Source: Saccharospirillum sp040881935
GTDB lineage: Bacteria > Pseudomonadota > Gammaproteobacteria > Pseudomonadales > Natronospirillaceae
Direction of reading: 5' to 3'
Length of the DNA stretch: 64,000 bases
NCBI RefSeq assembly: GCF_040881935.1
Contig: NZ_JBBECH010000081.1
Coordinates: 1-64,000 of the forward strand
Positions 7,843 to 18,912 of the stretch are shown one piece after another. Made by a program: the position numbers and the translations under genes. The notes under the pieces were generated by a model that was not told where the DNA came from, did no database searches, and was given only the letters and a program-made list of their open reading frames with translations. The number at the start of each line of letters is the position of its first letter. Position 1 is the first letter of the stretch.

Positions 7843-9642
7843 TCACAACGTCAGCAGGGTATCGCCAACGGACACCGAGTCGCCTTCTTTCACCTGGATG
7901 GTGCCCACCGTGCCAGCCTGGGGAGCGCTGACTTCAGTTTCCATTTTCATGGCTTCCAGAATCATCACAACCTGCCCTTCTTCAACGGTATCGCCCGGCT
8001 CCACCAGGATTTTGAAGATGTTGCCTGCCAGCGGCGCCGGCACTTCGGTGCCACTCTCTGCGGGCGCTGCTGGTGCTGTGACTTCACCGCCTTCGCTGAT
8101 GTCCGTGTTATAAGTTTTGCCGTTGATGGACACGCTGACACCACCGGTCGCATCAACCTGAGCAACGTAGGACTTGCCATTGATTGCCACGGTGTAAGTC
8201 GCCGCTTCGGCCTTGCCAGCCTTGGCTGGCGTGGCAGAAGAAGCCGCAGTAGGCACCGGCTCGAATGCATCCGCATTGCCGCGATTCTGCAGGAACTTCA
8301 ACCCGATCTGCGGGAACAGGGCGTAAGTCAGAACGTCATCTACCGTATCCTGAGCCAGTTTGATGTCTTTTTCTTTGGCAATCTGTTCAAGCTCGGCGGT
8401 CAGCTTGTCCATTTCATCGTCAATCATATCGGCCGGGCGGCACGTTATGGCTTCGCCACCGTTCAGTACCTTGGCCTGCAACTCGCGGTCGAACGGTGCC
8501 GGTGCGGAACCGTACTCGCCCTTGAGGATAGCCTGGGTTTCTTTGGAAATGGATTTGTAACGTTCACCGGTTAATACGTTCAGCACGGCCTGGGTGCCGA
8601 CAATCTGGGACGTTGGGGTGACCAGCGGAATGTATCCCAAATCTTTGCGAACTTTGGGAATCTCATCCAGAACGGCATCGAACTTGTCGCCGGCGCCCTG
8701 CTCTTTCAACTGGCTTTCCATATTGGTCAGCATGCCACCTGGCACCTGGGCCACCAGAATGCGCGAATCAACACCACGTAGCTGACCTTCAAAGGCAGCA
8801 TACTTCTTGCGGACTGTCCGGAAATAGGCGGCAACTTCTTCCAGCTTGAGCAGATCGAAGCCGGGATCACGATCGGTACCCTGCAACGCGGAGACGATGG
8901 ACTCCGTGGGCGAGTGCCCATAGGTCATCGACATGGAAGAAATGGCAGTATCGACATGATCAATACCGGCCTCAATGGCTTTCAACAGAGTCATGGATGA
9001 CAACCCGGCGGTGGCGTGGCAATGCAGGCTGATTGGGATGTCCAGGGCCGCTTTCAATTTGGTGACCAGCTCAAACGCACCATAGGGGGTAAGGATGCCT
9101 GACATGTCCTTAATCGCCAGCGAGTCAGCGCCCATGTCTTCCACTTCCCGGGCCAGTTGCACCCAGTTTTCCGTGTTGTGCACCGGGCTGGTGGTGTAGG
9201 AGATGGTTCCCTGAGCGTGAGCCCCGTTGGCCTTAACCGCCGCCATGGCACGCTGCAGATTACGCGGGTCGTTCATGGCGTCGAACACCCGAAACACATC
9301 AACACCGTTAGTGACTGCACGTTCGACGAAGCGATCGACCACGTCGTCCGCATAATGGCGGTAGCCGAGCAGATTCTGACCCCGCAATAACATTTGCTGA
9401 CGGGTATTCGGCATGGCTTTTTTCAGCTCGCGAATACGATCCCAGGGATCTTCACCCAGATACCGAATACAGGCGTCGAACGTCGCGCCACCCCAGGACT
9501 CCAGGGACCAGTAGCCGATGTTATCGAGTTTTTCGCAAATGGGCAGCATGTCATCGATGCGCAGCCGGGTTGCGAACAGCGACTGATGAGCATCGCGCAG
9601 TACGACATCGGTCAGCTTAATTGGATTCTTGTTAGCACTCAT
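7843..9642 (-). CDS. oadA: Oxaloacetate decarboxylase, alpha subunit (biotin carboxyltransferase)
   Basis: A 599-residue protein, the usual OadA length. The N-terminal TIM-barrel carboxyltransferase domain begins with LRDAHQSLFATRLR and contains VFRVFDAMND and SLHCHATAGL, the metal-binding region. A conserved carboxylase domain follows to about residue 460. A linker rich in Ala, Pro and Ser leads to the C-terminal biotinyl domain, with the biotinylated lysine at about residue 566 in EAMKMET. It transfers the carboxyl group of oxaloacetate to biotin, giving pyruvate, and hands it to OadB. AAGG precedes the ATG by about 9 bases. Pyruvate carboxylase subunit B is closely related; the adjacent oadB and oadG decide for decarboxylase. 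Confidence 0.97.
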   Translation of the reverse strand: MSANKNPIKLTDVVLRDAHQSLFATRLRIDDMLPICEKLDNIGYWSLESWGGATFDACIRYLGEDPWDRIRELKKAMPNTRQQMLLRGQNLLGYRHYADDVVDRFVERAVTNGVDVFRVFDAMNDPRNLQRAMAAVKANGAHAQGTISYTTSPVHNTENWVQLAREVEDMGADSLAIKDMSGILTPYGAFELVTKLKAALDIPISLHCHATAGLSSMTLLKAIEAGIDHVDTAISSMSMTYGHSPTESIVSALQGTDRDPGFDLLKLEEVAAYFRTVRKKYAAFEGQLRGVDSRILVAQVPGGMLTNMESQLKEQGAGDKFDAVLDEIPKVRKDLGYIPLVTPTSQIVGTQAVLNVLTGERYKSISKETQAILKGEYGSAPAPFDRELQAKVLNGGEAITCRPADMIDDEMDKLTAELEQIAKEKDIKLAQDTVDDVLTYALFPQIGLKFLQNRGNADAFEPVPTAASSATPAKAGKAEAATYTVAINGKSYVAQVDATGGVSVSINGKTYNTDISEGGEVTAPAAPAESGTEVPAPLAGNIFKILVEPGDTVEEGQVVMILEAMKMETEVSAPQAGTVGTIQVKEGDSVSVGDTLLTL

Positions 9643-9683
9643 GGCAATCGCCCTTAGCGTTCAGTAAAATGGGTTGGCAATGG

Positions 9684-9914
9684 TCAGTGGCCGTGAACGG
9701 CCTTAACAGCGGCGGCAACCGCCGCCAGTTCAGACAAATCCTCTGCAGCGGAAGACCGCTTCTTGCGCTTGGGTTCCGGTTCAGGCATGCCGAAAAACCG
9801 GTTGATGATCCGGGACATTAGCGTGGTACCGATCACCAGGATGGTCAGGAATACGAACACGGTACCCATGCCCATGATCAGGAGCGCAAAACCTTCATTT
9901 AACAAATCGGACAT
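9684..9914 (-). CDS. oadG: Oxaloacetate decarboxylase, gamma subunit
   Basis: A 76-residue protein with a single N-terminal membrane helix and the family start NEGFALLIMGMGTVFVFL. A short charged linker (PEPEPKRKKR) follows, then an Ala-rich C-terminal helix ending in HGH. Known OadG subunits hold the alpha and beta subunits together and bind zinc through C-terminal residues. It is first in the operon, 41 bp before oadA, with AAGGAT as ribosome site. The gene is easily missed because it is small, but order and sequence are typical. Confidence 0.94.
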   Translation of the reverse strand: MSDLLNEGFALLIMGMGTVFVFLTILVIGTTLMSRIINRFFGMPEPEPKRKKRSSAAEDLSELAAVAAAVKAVHGH

Positions 9915-10092
9915 TGGAGGATCCTTAATGTTGGCCGGCTTTCGAGTTACCTTTCAGGCAAACGTTGCAACGGTGCGTTCAGCACTGTAGTCGGGGCCAG
10001 AAATTAGTCTCTGAATAATTGTTTTCGGCTGTTTCTGCCGGGGGCAGCACAGCGCCGAGCGACGGTAGAGTACCCTAAACCCGAGAATTGGC

Positions 10093-10142
10093 GCAACAGA
10101 CGCAGGTTCGGCAACTTTCGCAACAAACTGTTGCAATATACT
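10093..10142. promoter_or_regulatory. Phased GCAAC repeats with palindrome abutting a TATACT box
   Basis: Four 9-bp units run head to tail: GCAACAGAC at 10093, GCAGGTTCG at 10102, GCAACTTTC at 10111 and GCAACAAAC at 10120. An inverted TGTTGC at 10129-10134 makes the last unit part of the palindrome GCAACA-AAC-TGTTGC. A TATACT hexamer follows at 10137. Regular spacing plus a palindrome next to a -10-like box resembles an operator for a DNA-binding regulator. Whether it controls oadGAB, dusC or both is not known. Confidence 0.4.
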
Positions 10143-10164
10143 GAATTGACAGGGTTTTTTAACC

Positions 10165-10192
10165 TTGATTCGACCTTGGTCTCAGGTAGACT
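10165..10192 (+). promoter_or_regulatory. Possible sigma70 promoter of dusC
   Basis: TTGATT at 10165-10170 and TAGACT at 10187-10192 are spaced by 16 bp. Each matches four of six consensus bases. A start near 10199 would give a leader of about 60 nt to the dusC ATG. Confidence 0.35.
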
Positions 10193-10259
10193 TCGCGCCT
10201 GCTTTTCAGCCAACTCGTGCATCAAACCGATGTCAACCCTCAACCATTGTGAGACTGCA

Positions 10260-11207
10260 ATGCGCCTGATTCTGGCCCCAATGGAAGGGCTTGCCGATGT
10301 CTACCTGCGCCGCCTGATCACCGCTCAAGGCGGCTTTGACCGCGTGGTTTCCGAATTCGTTCGCGTGGTTGATCAGCTGTTGCCGGAAAGTGTTTTTTAC
10401 AACGTCTGCCCGGAACTTCTTCAGGGAGGCCGAACGGACAGCGGAACCCCGGTTCGGGTTCAACTACTGGGTAACCATCTTGAAGCACTAGCGGCCAATG
10501 CCTGGCGCGCCATTGACCTGGGGTCGGACGGCATCGACCTGAATTTCGGATGCCCCAGCAAGACGGTCAATCGCAGCCAGGGCGGCGCCGTGTTATTACG
10601 CGAGCCCGACACCCTGTTTCAGGTCGTCAAAGCAGTCCGCGAAGCCCTTCCCGCCCCTATTGTCGTTTCAGCCAAGATGCGCCTGGGCTACGACGATACC
10701 GAGTTGATGCTGGACAACGCTCGTGCCATAGAAGAGGCTGGCGCCACCGAACTGACGGTTCACGCCCGAACCCGGGCACAGGGGTATGCACCTCCGGCTC
10801 ACTGGCACGAACTGGCCCGGATCCGCTCCGCCATATCAATACCACTAATCGCCAACGGCGATGTCTGGACTCCGGCGGATTACCACAGCTGCAGTCAGAC
10901 AGCAGGCACCGCAGACATTATGCTGGGGCGAGGGGCCATCCGGCACCCGGATTTGGCCCGGCGCATCCGCCAAAACGCCGAGACGCCCATGGGCTGGCCA
11001 CTATTATCGCAATTGATCTCTCAATTCTGGAGCGAAGTGCGCGCGGATATGCCGGAGAAGTATTGCGCGGGCCGATTAAAGCAGTGGCTCAACCACCTGA
11101 GAGTGGCCCACCCGGGGGCTGAACAATTATGGCAAGGCGTACGGGCTGAGCGCTCGACCCAGGCGCTGGATGCGCTGATTCGCGCAATGGAAGCTGATAC
11201 CGCATAA
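10260..11207 (+). CDS. dusC: tRNA-dihydrouridine synthase C
   Basis: The frame is open further upstream, but the conserved protein begins at MRLILAPMEG (ATG at 10260), giving 315 residues, the same length as E. coli DusC. It is an FMN-dependent TIM-barrel enzyme that reduces uridine to dihydrouridine in tRNA; DusC acts at position 16. The active-site cysteine is C98 in NFGCPSKTVN. SEFVRVVDQLLP near residue 31 and the FMN-binding PLIANGDVW favour DusC over DusA or DusB. An ATG at 10230 is a weaker alternative. The gene is transcribed alone and converges on the tRNA-Arg genes. Confidence 0.93.
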   Translation: MRLILAPMEGLADVYLRRLITAQGGFDRVVSEFVRVVDQLLPESVFYNVCPELLQGGRTDSGTPVRVQLLGNHLEALAANAWRAIDLGSDGIDLNFGCPSKTVNRSQGGAVLLREPDTLFQVVKAVREALPAPIVVSAKMRLGYDDTELMLDNARAIEEAGATELTVHARTRAQGYAPPAHWHELARIRSAISIPLIANGDVWTPADYHSCSQTAGTADIMLGRGAIRHPDLARRIRQNAETPMGWPLLSQLISQFWSEVRADMPEKYCAGRLKQWLNHLRVAHPGAEQLWQGVRAERSTQALDALIRAMEADTA

Positions 11208-11337
11208 GACCTGTCAAACCAACCACAGTAGTACAGCGCACTGACGCGATCAGAAGCAGCCAAAAGTCGGACTCGGGGAATTAATTGAAGTTAGCGATTT
11301 GGCTTGAAATAACAGAACATCGGGAAGAACAGGGAAA

Positions 11338-11414
11338 TGGCGCGCCCGGCACGATTCGAACGTGCGACCGCCTGGTTCGTAGCCAGGTACTCTATCCAGC
11401 TGAGCTACGGGCGC
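11338..11414 (-). tRNA. tRNA-Arg (ACG), copy 2
   Basis: A 77-nt cloverleaf on the minus strand with acceptor GCGCCCG/CGGGCGC, anticodon ACG in CTACGAA, T-arm GTTCGAATC and encoded CCA. It is identical to the copy at 11541-11617. The adenosine of ACG is normally converted to inosine so that it reads CGU, CGC and CGA. Confidence 0.97.
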
Positions 11415-11540
11415 GTACAACACCGGATTTTTTACCTCGTCGGTTACGAGGGATCTTTTACCAGGAACAATGCCGCGTATTCCCTGGAACTGTCTTCTGG
11501 CGTCTATCACGGAACGAGTGCTTCCGGATATCAGCAAAAA

Positions 11541-11617
11541 TGGCGCGCCCGGCACGATTCGAACGTGCGACCGCCTGGTTCGTAGCCAGGTACTCTATCC
11601 AGCTGAGCTACGGGCGC
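11541..11617 (-). tRNA. tRNA-Arg (ACG), copy 1
   Basis: Sequence and fold are identical to the copy at 11338-11414; the 126-bp spacer between them is not duplicated. Together with tRNA-Ser and csrA this reproduces the csrA-serV-argV order of E. coli, so the cluster is ancestral rather than acquired. Confidence 0.97.
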
Positions 11618-11704
11618 GTAACTTGGCGAAACCGTCTCTGTTTTCGCCTTGCCTTCCCAATTAACGCTTCAAGTTTAACTACCCTGAAACCTACCGGAAA
11701 ACAA

Positions 11705-11794
11705 TGGCGGAGAGAGAGGGATTCGAACCCTCGATAGGATTTCTCCTATACACCCTTAGCAGGGGTGCGCCTTCAGCCACTCGGCCATCTCTCC
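11705..11794 (-). tRNA. tRNA-Ser (GCT)
   Basis: A 90-nt class II tRNA on the minus strand with acceptor GGAGAGA/TCTCTCC, anticodon GCT in CTGCTAA, a long variable arm (ATAGGAGAAATCCTAT region) and encoded CCA. It reads AGC/AGU codons. It lies 106 bp downstream of csrA, as serV does in E. coli. Confidence 0.97.
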
Positions 11795-11900
11795 AAACAA
11801 CGGCGCGCATGTTATCATGTTTTTCGCAAAAGAAAAGGAAAAACTTCAATAAAATGAAGCGATTAGCTCCATTTCATCAACATGCTCCGGCCCTGGCTGA

Positions 11901-12095
11901 CTACAGATCATCCTCACCTTCAGGATGACCCATCTCGCGCTGAATACGCTGATAGATTTCCTCACGGTGTACAGCAACGTCCTTGGGGGCATTCACACCA
12001 ATACGAACCTGATTACCCTTGACCCCCAACACAGTCACAGTGACTTCATCACCGATCATGAGTGTTTCACCTACGCGGCGCGTCAAAATAAGCAT
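11901..12095 (-). CDS. csrA: Carbon storage regulator CsrA/RsmA
   Basis: A 64-residue protein with the full CsrA family start MLILTRRVGETLMIGD and the RNA-contact segment VAVHREEIYQRI. CsrA dimers bind GGA motifs in mRNA leaders and change translation and decay of genes for carbon use, motility and biofilm. AGGAG precedes the ATG by 6 bases. The 252-bp gap to lysC should hold its promoters; it contains a small hairpin CACTCC/GGAGTG at about 12295-12313 without a T run. An Asp/Glu-rich C-terminal tail (EGEDDL) is the only variable part. Confidence 0.97.
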   Translation of the reverse strand: MLILTRRVGETLMIGDEVTVTVLGVKGNQVRIGVNAPKDVAVHREEIYQRIQREMGHPEGEDDL

Positions 12096-12347
12096 TTAAA
12101 CTCTCCTAAAATGTTCTGGACACTTCCAGTATCCAGCTCCTGTCTGTGCATTTTGCTACTGGTGGCCCAATCCTGGGGACCAACATCCTTTTAACAAACA
12201 CACAGTAGAGTATTGACCACATACATTAAAAATAAAGCCAGATTGCGCACATTTTCTGCAATAACCCGACTTTACCCACACATAGTAGCCTGTCACTCCG
12301 GGCAGTGGAGTGCAGACCCTGACTATCGAAACCGATGGACGACCGGT

Positions 12348-13580
12348 TTAACGATTCTGTTCACGCGCATCCAGCTCAAAGGCTGAATGGAGCGCCCGCA
12401 CGGCAAGTTCAAGGTAGCGCTCGGCAATAACCACGGCGACCTTGATCTCAGACGTTGAAATCATCTGGATATTGATGTTTTCAGCCGCCAGTGTGTCGAA
12501 CATTTTGGATGCCACTCCGGCATGGGAGCGCATGCCAACCCCAACGATCGACACCTTGGCAATGTTGGCATCACCCCGGACTTCACGAGCGCCCAGATCG
12601 TTACCAACTTCATTCAATACCTTCTTCACCCGCTCAAAATCGTTGCGATGAACAGTAAAAGTGAAGTCTGTGGTATTATCGTCCGCCACGTTCTGGACAA
12701 TCATATCCACTTCAATGTTTGCGGCACTGACCGGGCCCAGAATGCGACTGGCGACACCGGGAATGTCCGGTACGCCCAGGACGGTCAATTTAGCTTCATC
12801 GCGGTTAAAGGCAATGCCTGAAATCACCGGCTGTTCCATTGGCTGTTCTTCCTCCAGCGTGATCAAAGTGCCCGGACCATCGACGAAACTCGACAATACC
12901 CGCAGCGGAACGTTGTACTTGCCAGCAAATTCAACCGAACGGATCTGTAGCACTTTAGATCCCTGGCTGGCCATTTCCAGCATTTCTTCGAAGGTGATCT
13001 TGTCGAGTCGACGGGCGCTGTCGACCACTCGGGGGTCAGTGGTATAGACGCCATCGACATCGGTATAAATCTGGCACTCGTCGGCCTTTAACGAAGCCGC
13101 CAGCGCCACCGCCGTAGTATCGGAGCCGCCACGACCCAGTGTCGTCGTATTACCCAGCTCATCGACACCCTGGAAACCGGCAACGACCACGACCCGCCCG
13201 GTCTTCAGATCATTCTGTATCGCTTCGACATCGATGTGCTTAATGCGCGCCTTGGTGTGCGCGCTGTCAGTGACAATACGCACCTGATCACCGGTGTAGG
13301 ACCGGGCCGAACAGCCACGTTTCTGCAACGCCATACACAACAGGGCAATGGTAACCTGCTCACCGGTCGAGACCAGAACATCCATTTCCCGTGGGTTGGG
13401 CTGATCGGTAATGTCTGCCGCCAGCGACAGCAGACGATTGGTCTCACCACTCATGGCAGACACCACCACAACGACATCGTGGCCATTATCGCAAAATGAT
13501 TTCACTTTATCAGCGACATGTTCAATCCGGTCGGTCGTGCCAACCGAAGTACCACCGTATTTTTGAACGTACAGAGCCAT
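12348..13580 (-). CDS. lysC: Aspartate kinase
   Basis: A 410-residue aspartokinase of the Pseudomonas/Bacillus type. The N-terminal kinase domain starts VQKYGGTSVG, with GRGGSDTTAVALA near residue 150. Two C-terminal ACT domains (about 265-335 and 345-405) bind feedback amino acids. It makes aspartyl phosphate for Lys, Met and Thr synthesis and for diaminopimelate in peptidoglycan. In enzymes of this class lysine and threonine usually act in concert. The ribosome site before the ATG is weak. It lies between alaS and csrA, the order seen in Pseudomonas. An internal start for a separate ACT subunit cannot be excluded. Confidence 0.96.
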   Translation of the reverse strand: MALYVQKYGGTSVGTTDRIEHVADKVKSFCDNGHDVVVVVSAMSGETNRLLSLAADITDQPNPREMDVLVSTGEQVTIALLCMALQKRGCSARSYTGDQVRIVTDSAHTKARIKHIDVEAIQNDLKTGRVVVVAGFQGVDELGNTTTLGRGGSDTTAVALAASLKADECQIYTDVDGVYTTDPRVVDSARRLDKITFEEMLEMASQGSKVLQIRSVEFAGKYNVPLRVLSSFVDGPGTLITLEEEQPMEQPVISGIAFNRDEAKLTVLGVPDIPGVASRILGPVSAANIEVDMIVQNVADDNTTDFTFTVHRNDFERVKKVLNEVGNDLGAREVRGDANIAKVSIVGVGMRSHAGVASKMFDTLAAENINIQMISTSEIKVAVVIAERYLELAVRALHSAFELDAREQNR

Positions 13581-13690
13581 GGGACCCGTTCCGAAACATT
13601 AGCTGTGTTAAACAGGATAAACCGCACCCTGCCCCTATTACCGGCTTCCAGGGCAAACTGCTCCCGCAAGCCGGTGGTTGTTGTACTTTG

Positions 13691-16294
<2,604 letters not shown>

Positions 16295-16636
16295 GGTCGG
16301 TCTGACGTCCTGTTCCACACGTGAATAAGCTACGGTCTGGGGTGGGGTTTATCCCGAAAAAAGCAACAAAGACCCGGTTTCGCGGTGCGCCAACCGGGTG
16401 GATGCTTTCAGTGTACAACCCAAGATTACTGCCAGAACCCAAGGAGGCTTTTCGGCAGGAGTTTAAAGGGCGCAATAGTACACAGATGCCGTGGATGACA
16501 CCAGTAGGGACACTGTCAGGCAGGCCATTGGGGAAATTGGTCGTTAAAAACCATGAAAGACTTAACAGGAGAACAAAAGATGCCTACATCAGGCTGAGGG
16601 AAAACCCGGGTGGCTGCGAGGCTGACTTCACAGGTG
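16295..16636. other. alaS leader and recX-alaS spacer
   Basis: A 342-bp stretch without a convincing gene; the short frames in it show no recognisable protein. It contains the hairpin at 16354-16399 and must hold the alaS promoter. I cannot place -35/-10 boxes with confidence. Confidence 0.6.
16354..16399 (-). terminator. Hairpin with T-rich tail after recX (terminator or alaS attenuator)
   Basis: On the minus strand ACCCGGTT pairs with AACCGGGT across a 12-base loop. A tract of T interrupted by G and C then follows at 16354-16371. It may end the recA-recX transcript 240 bp after recX, or act in the alaS leader about 60 bp before its start. Confidence 0.45.
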
Positions 16637-17107
16637 TCAGGACAACCGATCATCTCGGTGTTCGTGCTGCAGGGTATCAAGCGTATAACGCACCTGGTCG
16701 CCGGTGAACCCGCGATACGCCAGAAAACGGGCAATGCGCGCTTTGATTTTCAGGTCAGACGGGTCGGATGAGCCCAGCTTGCGCCGGGCCGCCTCAAGCG
16801 CTAACTGAAACCAGTCTATATCCCAGTCGTCGAGTAATGGCCCGACCTGATCTGCGACGCCTTTCTGGCGGGCTTCATGCATTACCCGCACCGGGCCACG
16901 CGATCGATTGATCTGGGAACGCAGAAACGCCTCAGCAAAGCGTTCATCGTTCTGCAGGCCGGTATCGATCAGCCGTAACAGTGCGGATTCCACCGCTTCA
17001 GCTTGCTCCGGAAACCGCTCACGCAACCGGGTGCGCAATTCGGCCTGGCTATATTCCCTTCTCGCCAGCATGTTGAGCGCCGTGTTCCAGGGAGTCTTTT
17101 CGGTCAT
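16637..17107 (-). CDS. recX: Regulatory protein RecX
   Basis: A small basic, helical protein of 156 residues from the ATG at 17107 (MTEKTPWNTALNML); an in-frame GTG at 17119 is an alternative start. The family pattern is clear: LARREYSQAELRTRLRER near the N terminus and a C-terminal IKARIARFLAYRGFTGDQVR. RecX binds RecA filaments and limits their growth. It lies 72 bp downstream of recA and is probably cotranscribed by partial read-through. RecX proteins vary widely in sequence, but the repeats of three-helix units and the position leave little doubt. Confidence 0.93.
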   Translation of the reverse strand: MTEKTPWNTALNMLARREYSQAELRTRLRERFPEQAEAVESALLRLIDTGLQNDERFAEAFLRSQINRSRGPVRVMHEARQKGVADQVGPLLDDWDIDWFQLALEAARRKLGSSDPSDLKIKARIARFLAYRGFTGDQVRYTLDTLQHEHRDDRLS

Positions 17108-17179
17108 GCTCAATGCCACCCGGGGCTCGCATCAGCGAGCCCGATAGACAGATTGCGGAGGTACACGCTGATCACTGGA

Positions 17180-18268
17180 TCAGACTTCTGCCTTACCCTT
17201 TTTGGCTGGCACTGGGGCATCAGAAGAGCTCGCCTCGGCCACTTCACCCTCGGGTTTGGTTGCTTCTTCCTTGGGCGCATTACTGACCAGGTAAGCATCC
17301 CGGATCTTGCCTTCAATGATCTTGGCAGTCTCCAGATTGTCTTCAAGAAATTTGGCAGCGTTCGCTTTGCCCTGACCGATCTTGTCACCCTGATAGCTGT
17401 ACCAGGCACCGGCTTTCTCGATCAGCCCCAGCTTGACGCCCAGGTCAATCACCTCACCCATGTGGTAGATGCCCTTGCCGTAGTGAATCTGGAACTCGGC
17501 TTGCTTGAAAGGCGGCGCAATCTTGTTCTTGACGACTTTGACCCGGGTTTCAGAACCGACCACTTCATCGCCTTCCTTGATCGTACCGGTGCGGCGAATA
17601 TCGAGACGCACAGAGGAATAGAACTTCAGTGCGTTACCACCGGTCGTTGTTTCGGGGCTGCCGAACATTACACCGATCTTCATGCGAATCTGGTTAATAA
17701 AGATGACCAGGCAGTTGGCAGTTTTGATGTTACCGGTGATCTTGCGCAATGCCTGAGACATCAGACGGGCCTGCAGACCCACGTGCATATCACCCATTTC
17801 GCCTTCAATTTCAGCCTTGGGTACCAGGGCCGCAACGGAGTCAATGACGATCACGTCGACCGCATTCGACCGGACCAGCATATCGGTAATTTCCAGAGCC
17901 TGTTCACCGGTATCTGGCTGGGACACCAGCAGATCGTCGACATTGACGCCCAGTTTATTGGCGTAGGAAGGGTCCAGTGCATGTTCGGCGTCGACAAAGG
18001 CACAGGTTCCGCCCGCTTTTTGAGCCTCGGCGATAACCTGCAATGTCAGCGTGGTTTTACCGGAAGATTCCGGCCCGTAAATTTCGACTACGCGGCCTTT
18101 GGGCAAACCACCAATGCCTAACGCAATGTCCAGCCCCAGAGAGCCAGTTGAAATAGCCGGCATCTGGATGTTTTTCTGATCCCCCATCCGCATAACCGAG
18201 CCTTTGCCAAACTGACGCTCAATCTGGCTGAGTGCTGCCGTTAGCGCTTTTTCTTTATTCGCGTCCAT
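17180..18268 (-). CDS. recA: Recombinase RecA
   Basis: A 362-residue RecA starting at MDANKEKALTAAL, with GGAG seven bases before the ATG at 18268; a TTG 12 bases further upstream is inside the ribosome site and is rejected. Walker A GPESSGKT lies at residues 65-72, and Walker B is VDVIVIDSVAALVPKAEIEG. The C-terminal tail is acidic and Ala-rich, ending KKGKAEV. It forms filaments on single-stranded DNA for strand exchange and triggers LexA cleavage. A LexA-type box lies 21 bases upstream of the ATG. Confidence 0.98.
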   Translation of the reverse strand: MDANKEKALTAALSQIERQFGKGSVMRMGDQKNIQMPAISTGSLGLDIALGIGGLPKGRVVEIYGPESSGKTTLTLQVIAEAQKAGGTCAFVDAEHALDPSYANKLGVNVDDLLVSQPDTGEQALEITDMLVRSNAVDVIVIDSVAALVPKAEIEGEMGDMHVGLQARLMSQALRKITGNIKTANCLVIFINQIRMKIGVMFGSPETTTGGNALKFYSSVRLDIRRTGTIKEGDEVVGSETRVKVVKNKIAPPFKQAEFQIHYGKGIYHMGEVIDLGVKLGLIEKAGAWYSYQGDKIGQGKANAAKFLEDNLETAKIIEGKIRDAYLVSNAPKEEATKPEGEVAEASSSDAPVPAKKGKAEV

Positions 18269-18288
18269 GGTGTTCTCCAATCAAAAGC

Positions 18289-18304
18289 CTGTATGAATGA
18301 CCAG
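18289..18304 (-). promoter_or_regulatory. LexA (SOS) box upstream of recA
   Basis: On the minus strand the site reads CTGG-N8-ACAG, one change from the CTGT-N8-ACAG consensus, flanked by TA as in E. coli recA. It sits 21 bases before the recA ATG, a normal place for LexA to block transcription. Confidence 0.8.
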
Positions 18305-18354
18305 TATTCTTACACAGGGTAACTAGCAATGACAAGCCGGTCAGTCCGATTAAT

Positions 18355-18843
18355 TCAAAGTCTTTGTTGCAGGCCCCGCAGCGCCTGCAATGTAGCCTGA
18401 GTGCGCACTTGCGTACGGTCACCGTCAAGGTGAAACACCTCGGCGTCAACCCCCCCGGGCCATGCCCAGGCTATCCAGACGGTGCCCACCGGCTTATCGG
18501 GGCTGCCACCCGCAGGGCCAGCAACCCCGGTCACCGCCACGGCGATGTCGACATCGGCCCGCAACCGCCCTTGTTCGGCCATCGCCCGGGCAACCGGCTC
18601 ACTCACAGCCCCGTGCCGGTCAATAGCCTCGGCTGGCACCCCTAACTGCAGCTTTAGAGCATTCGAGTAGGTGATCCAGCCGCCCTCATACCAGTCGGAG
18701 CTGCCAGCACGATCGGTGATCAGGCTACCAATAGCGCCACCGGTGCAGCTTTCTACCGTCACCATGCGCCACCCCGATGATGTAAGACGGTGCGCCAGCG
18801 TTTCGACCAGATCCGCCCCGGTTAGCATTTCTGAAGGTGTCAT
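18355..18843 (-). CDS. pncC: Nicotinamide-nucleotide amidohydrolase PncC (CinA C-terminal domain)
   Basis: A 162-residue single-domain protein counted from the ATG at 18843, which has AGGA about 8 bases upstream; the frame stays open further upstream without support. It is the stand-alone CinA C-terminal domain, with TVESCTGGAIGS (active-site serine near residue 32), YSNALKLQLGV and AVTGVAGPAGGSPDKPVGTVW. PncC removes the amide from nicotinamide mononucleotide in NAD recycling. The position between recA and divergent mutS is the same as in pseudomonads. Confidence 0.94.
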   Translation of the reverse strand: MTPSEMLTGADLVETLAHRLTSSGWRMVTVESCTGGAIGSLITDRAGSSDWYEGGWITYSNALKLQLGVPAEAIDRHGAVSEPVARAMAEQGRLRADVDIAVAVTGVAGPAGGSPDKPVGTVWIAWAWPGGVDAEVFHLDGDRTQVRTQATLQALRGLQQRL

Positions 18844-18912
18844 GCATTTCATCCTGTGTGTGATTCGAATACCATGGGCGGTCGATTTCAAGCCAGCCAA
18901 CAAGCCGACCCT

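Larger units (their letters stand above)
9915..10259. other. Divergent intergenic region between oadG and dusC
   Basis: This 345-bp gap separates oppositely reading units and must contain promoters for both. I see no coding frame of merit. It holds the 9-bp phased repeats and palindrome at 10093-10134 and a possible dusC promoter at 10165-10192, annotated separately. Confidence 0.7.

Noticed and set aside
16321..16707. A 128-codon frame upstream of alaS on the plus strand
   Set aside because: It overlaps the recX 3' end on the other strand, has no family resemblance and is interrupted by the inverted repeat typical of a terminator.
17003..18121. A 372-codon open frame on the plus strand opposite recA and recX
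   Set aside because: A shadow of recA codon usage. It overlaps two conserved genes and has no ribosome site.
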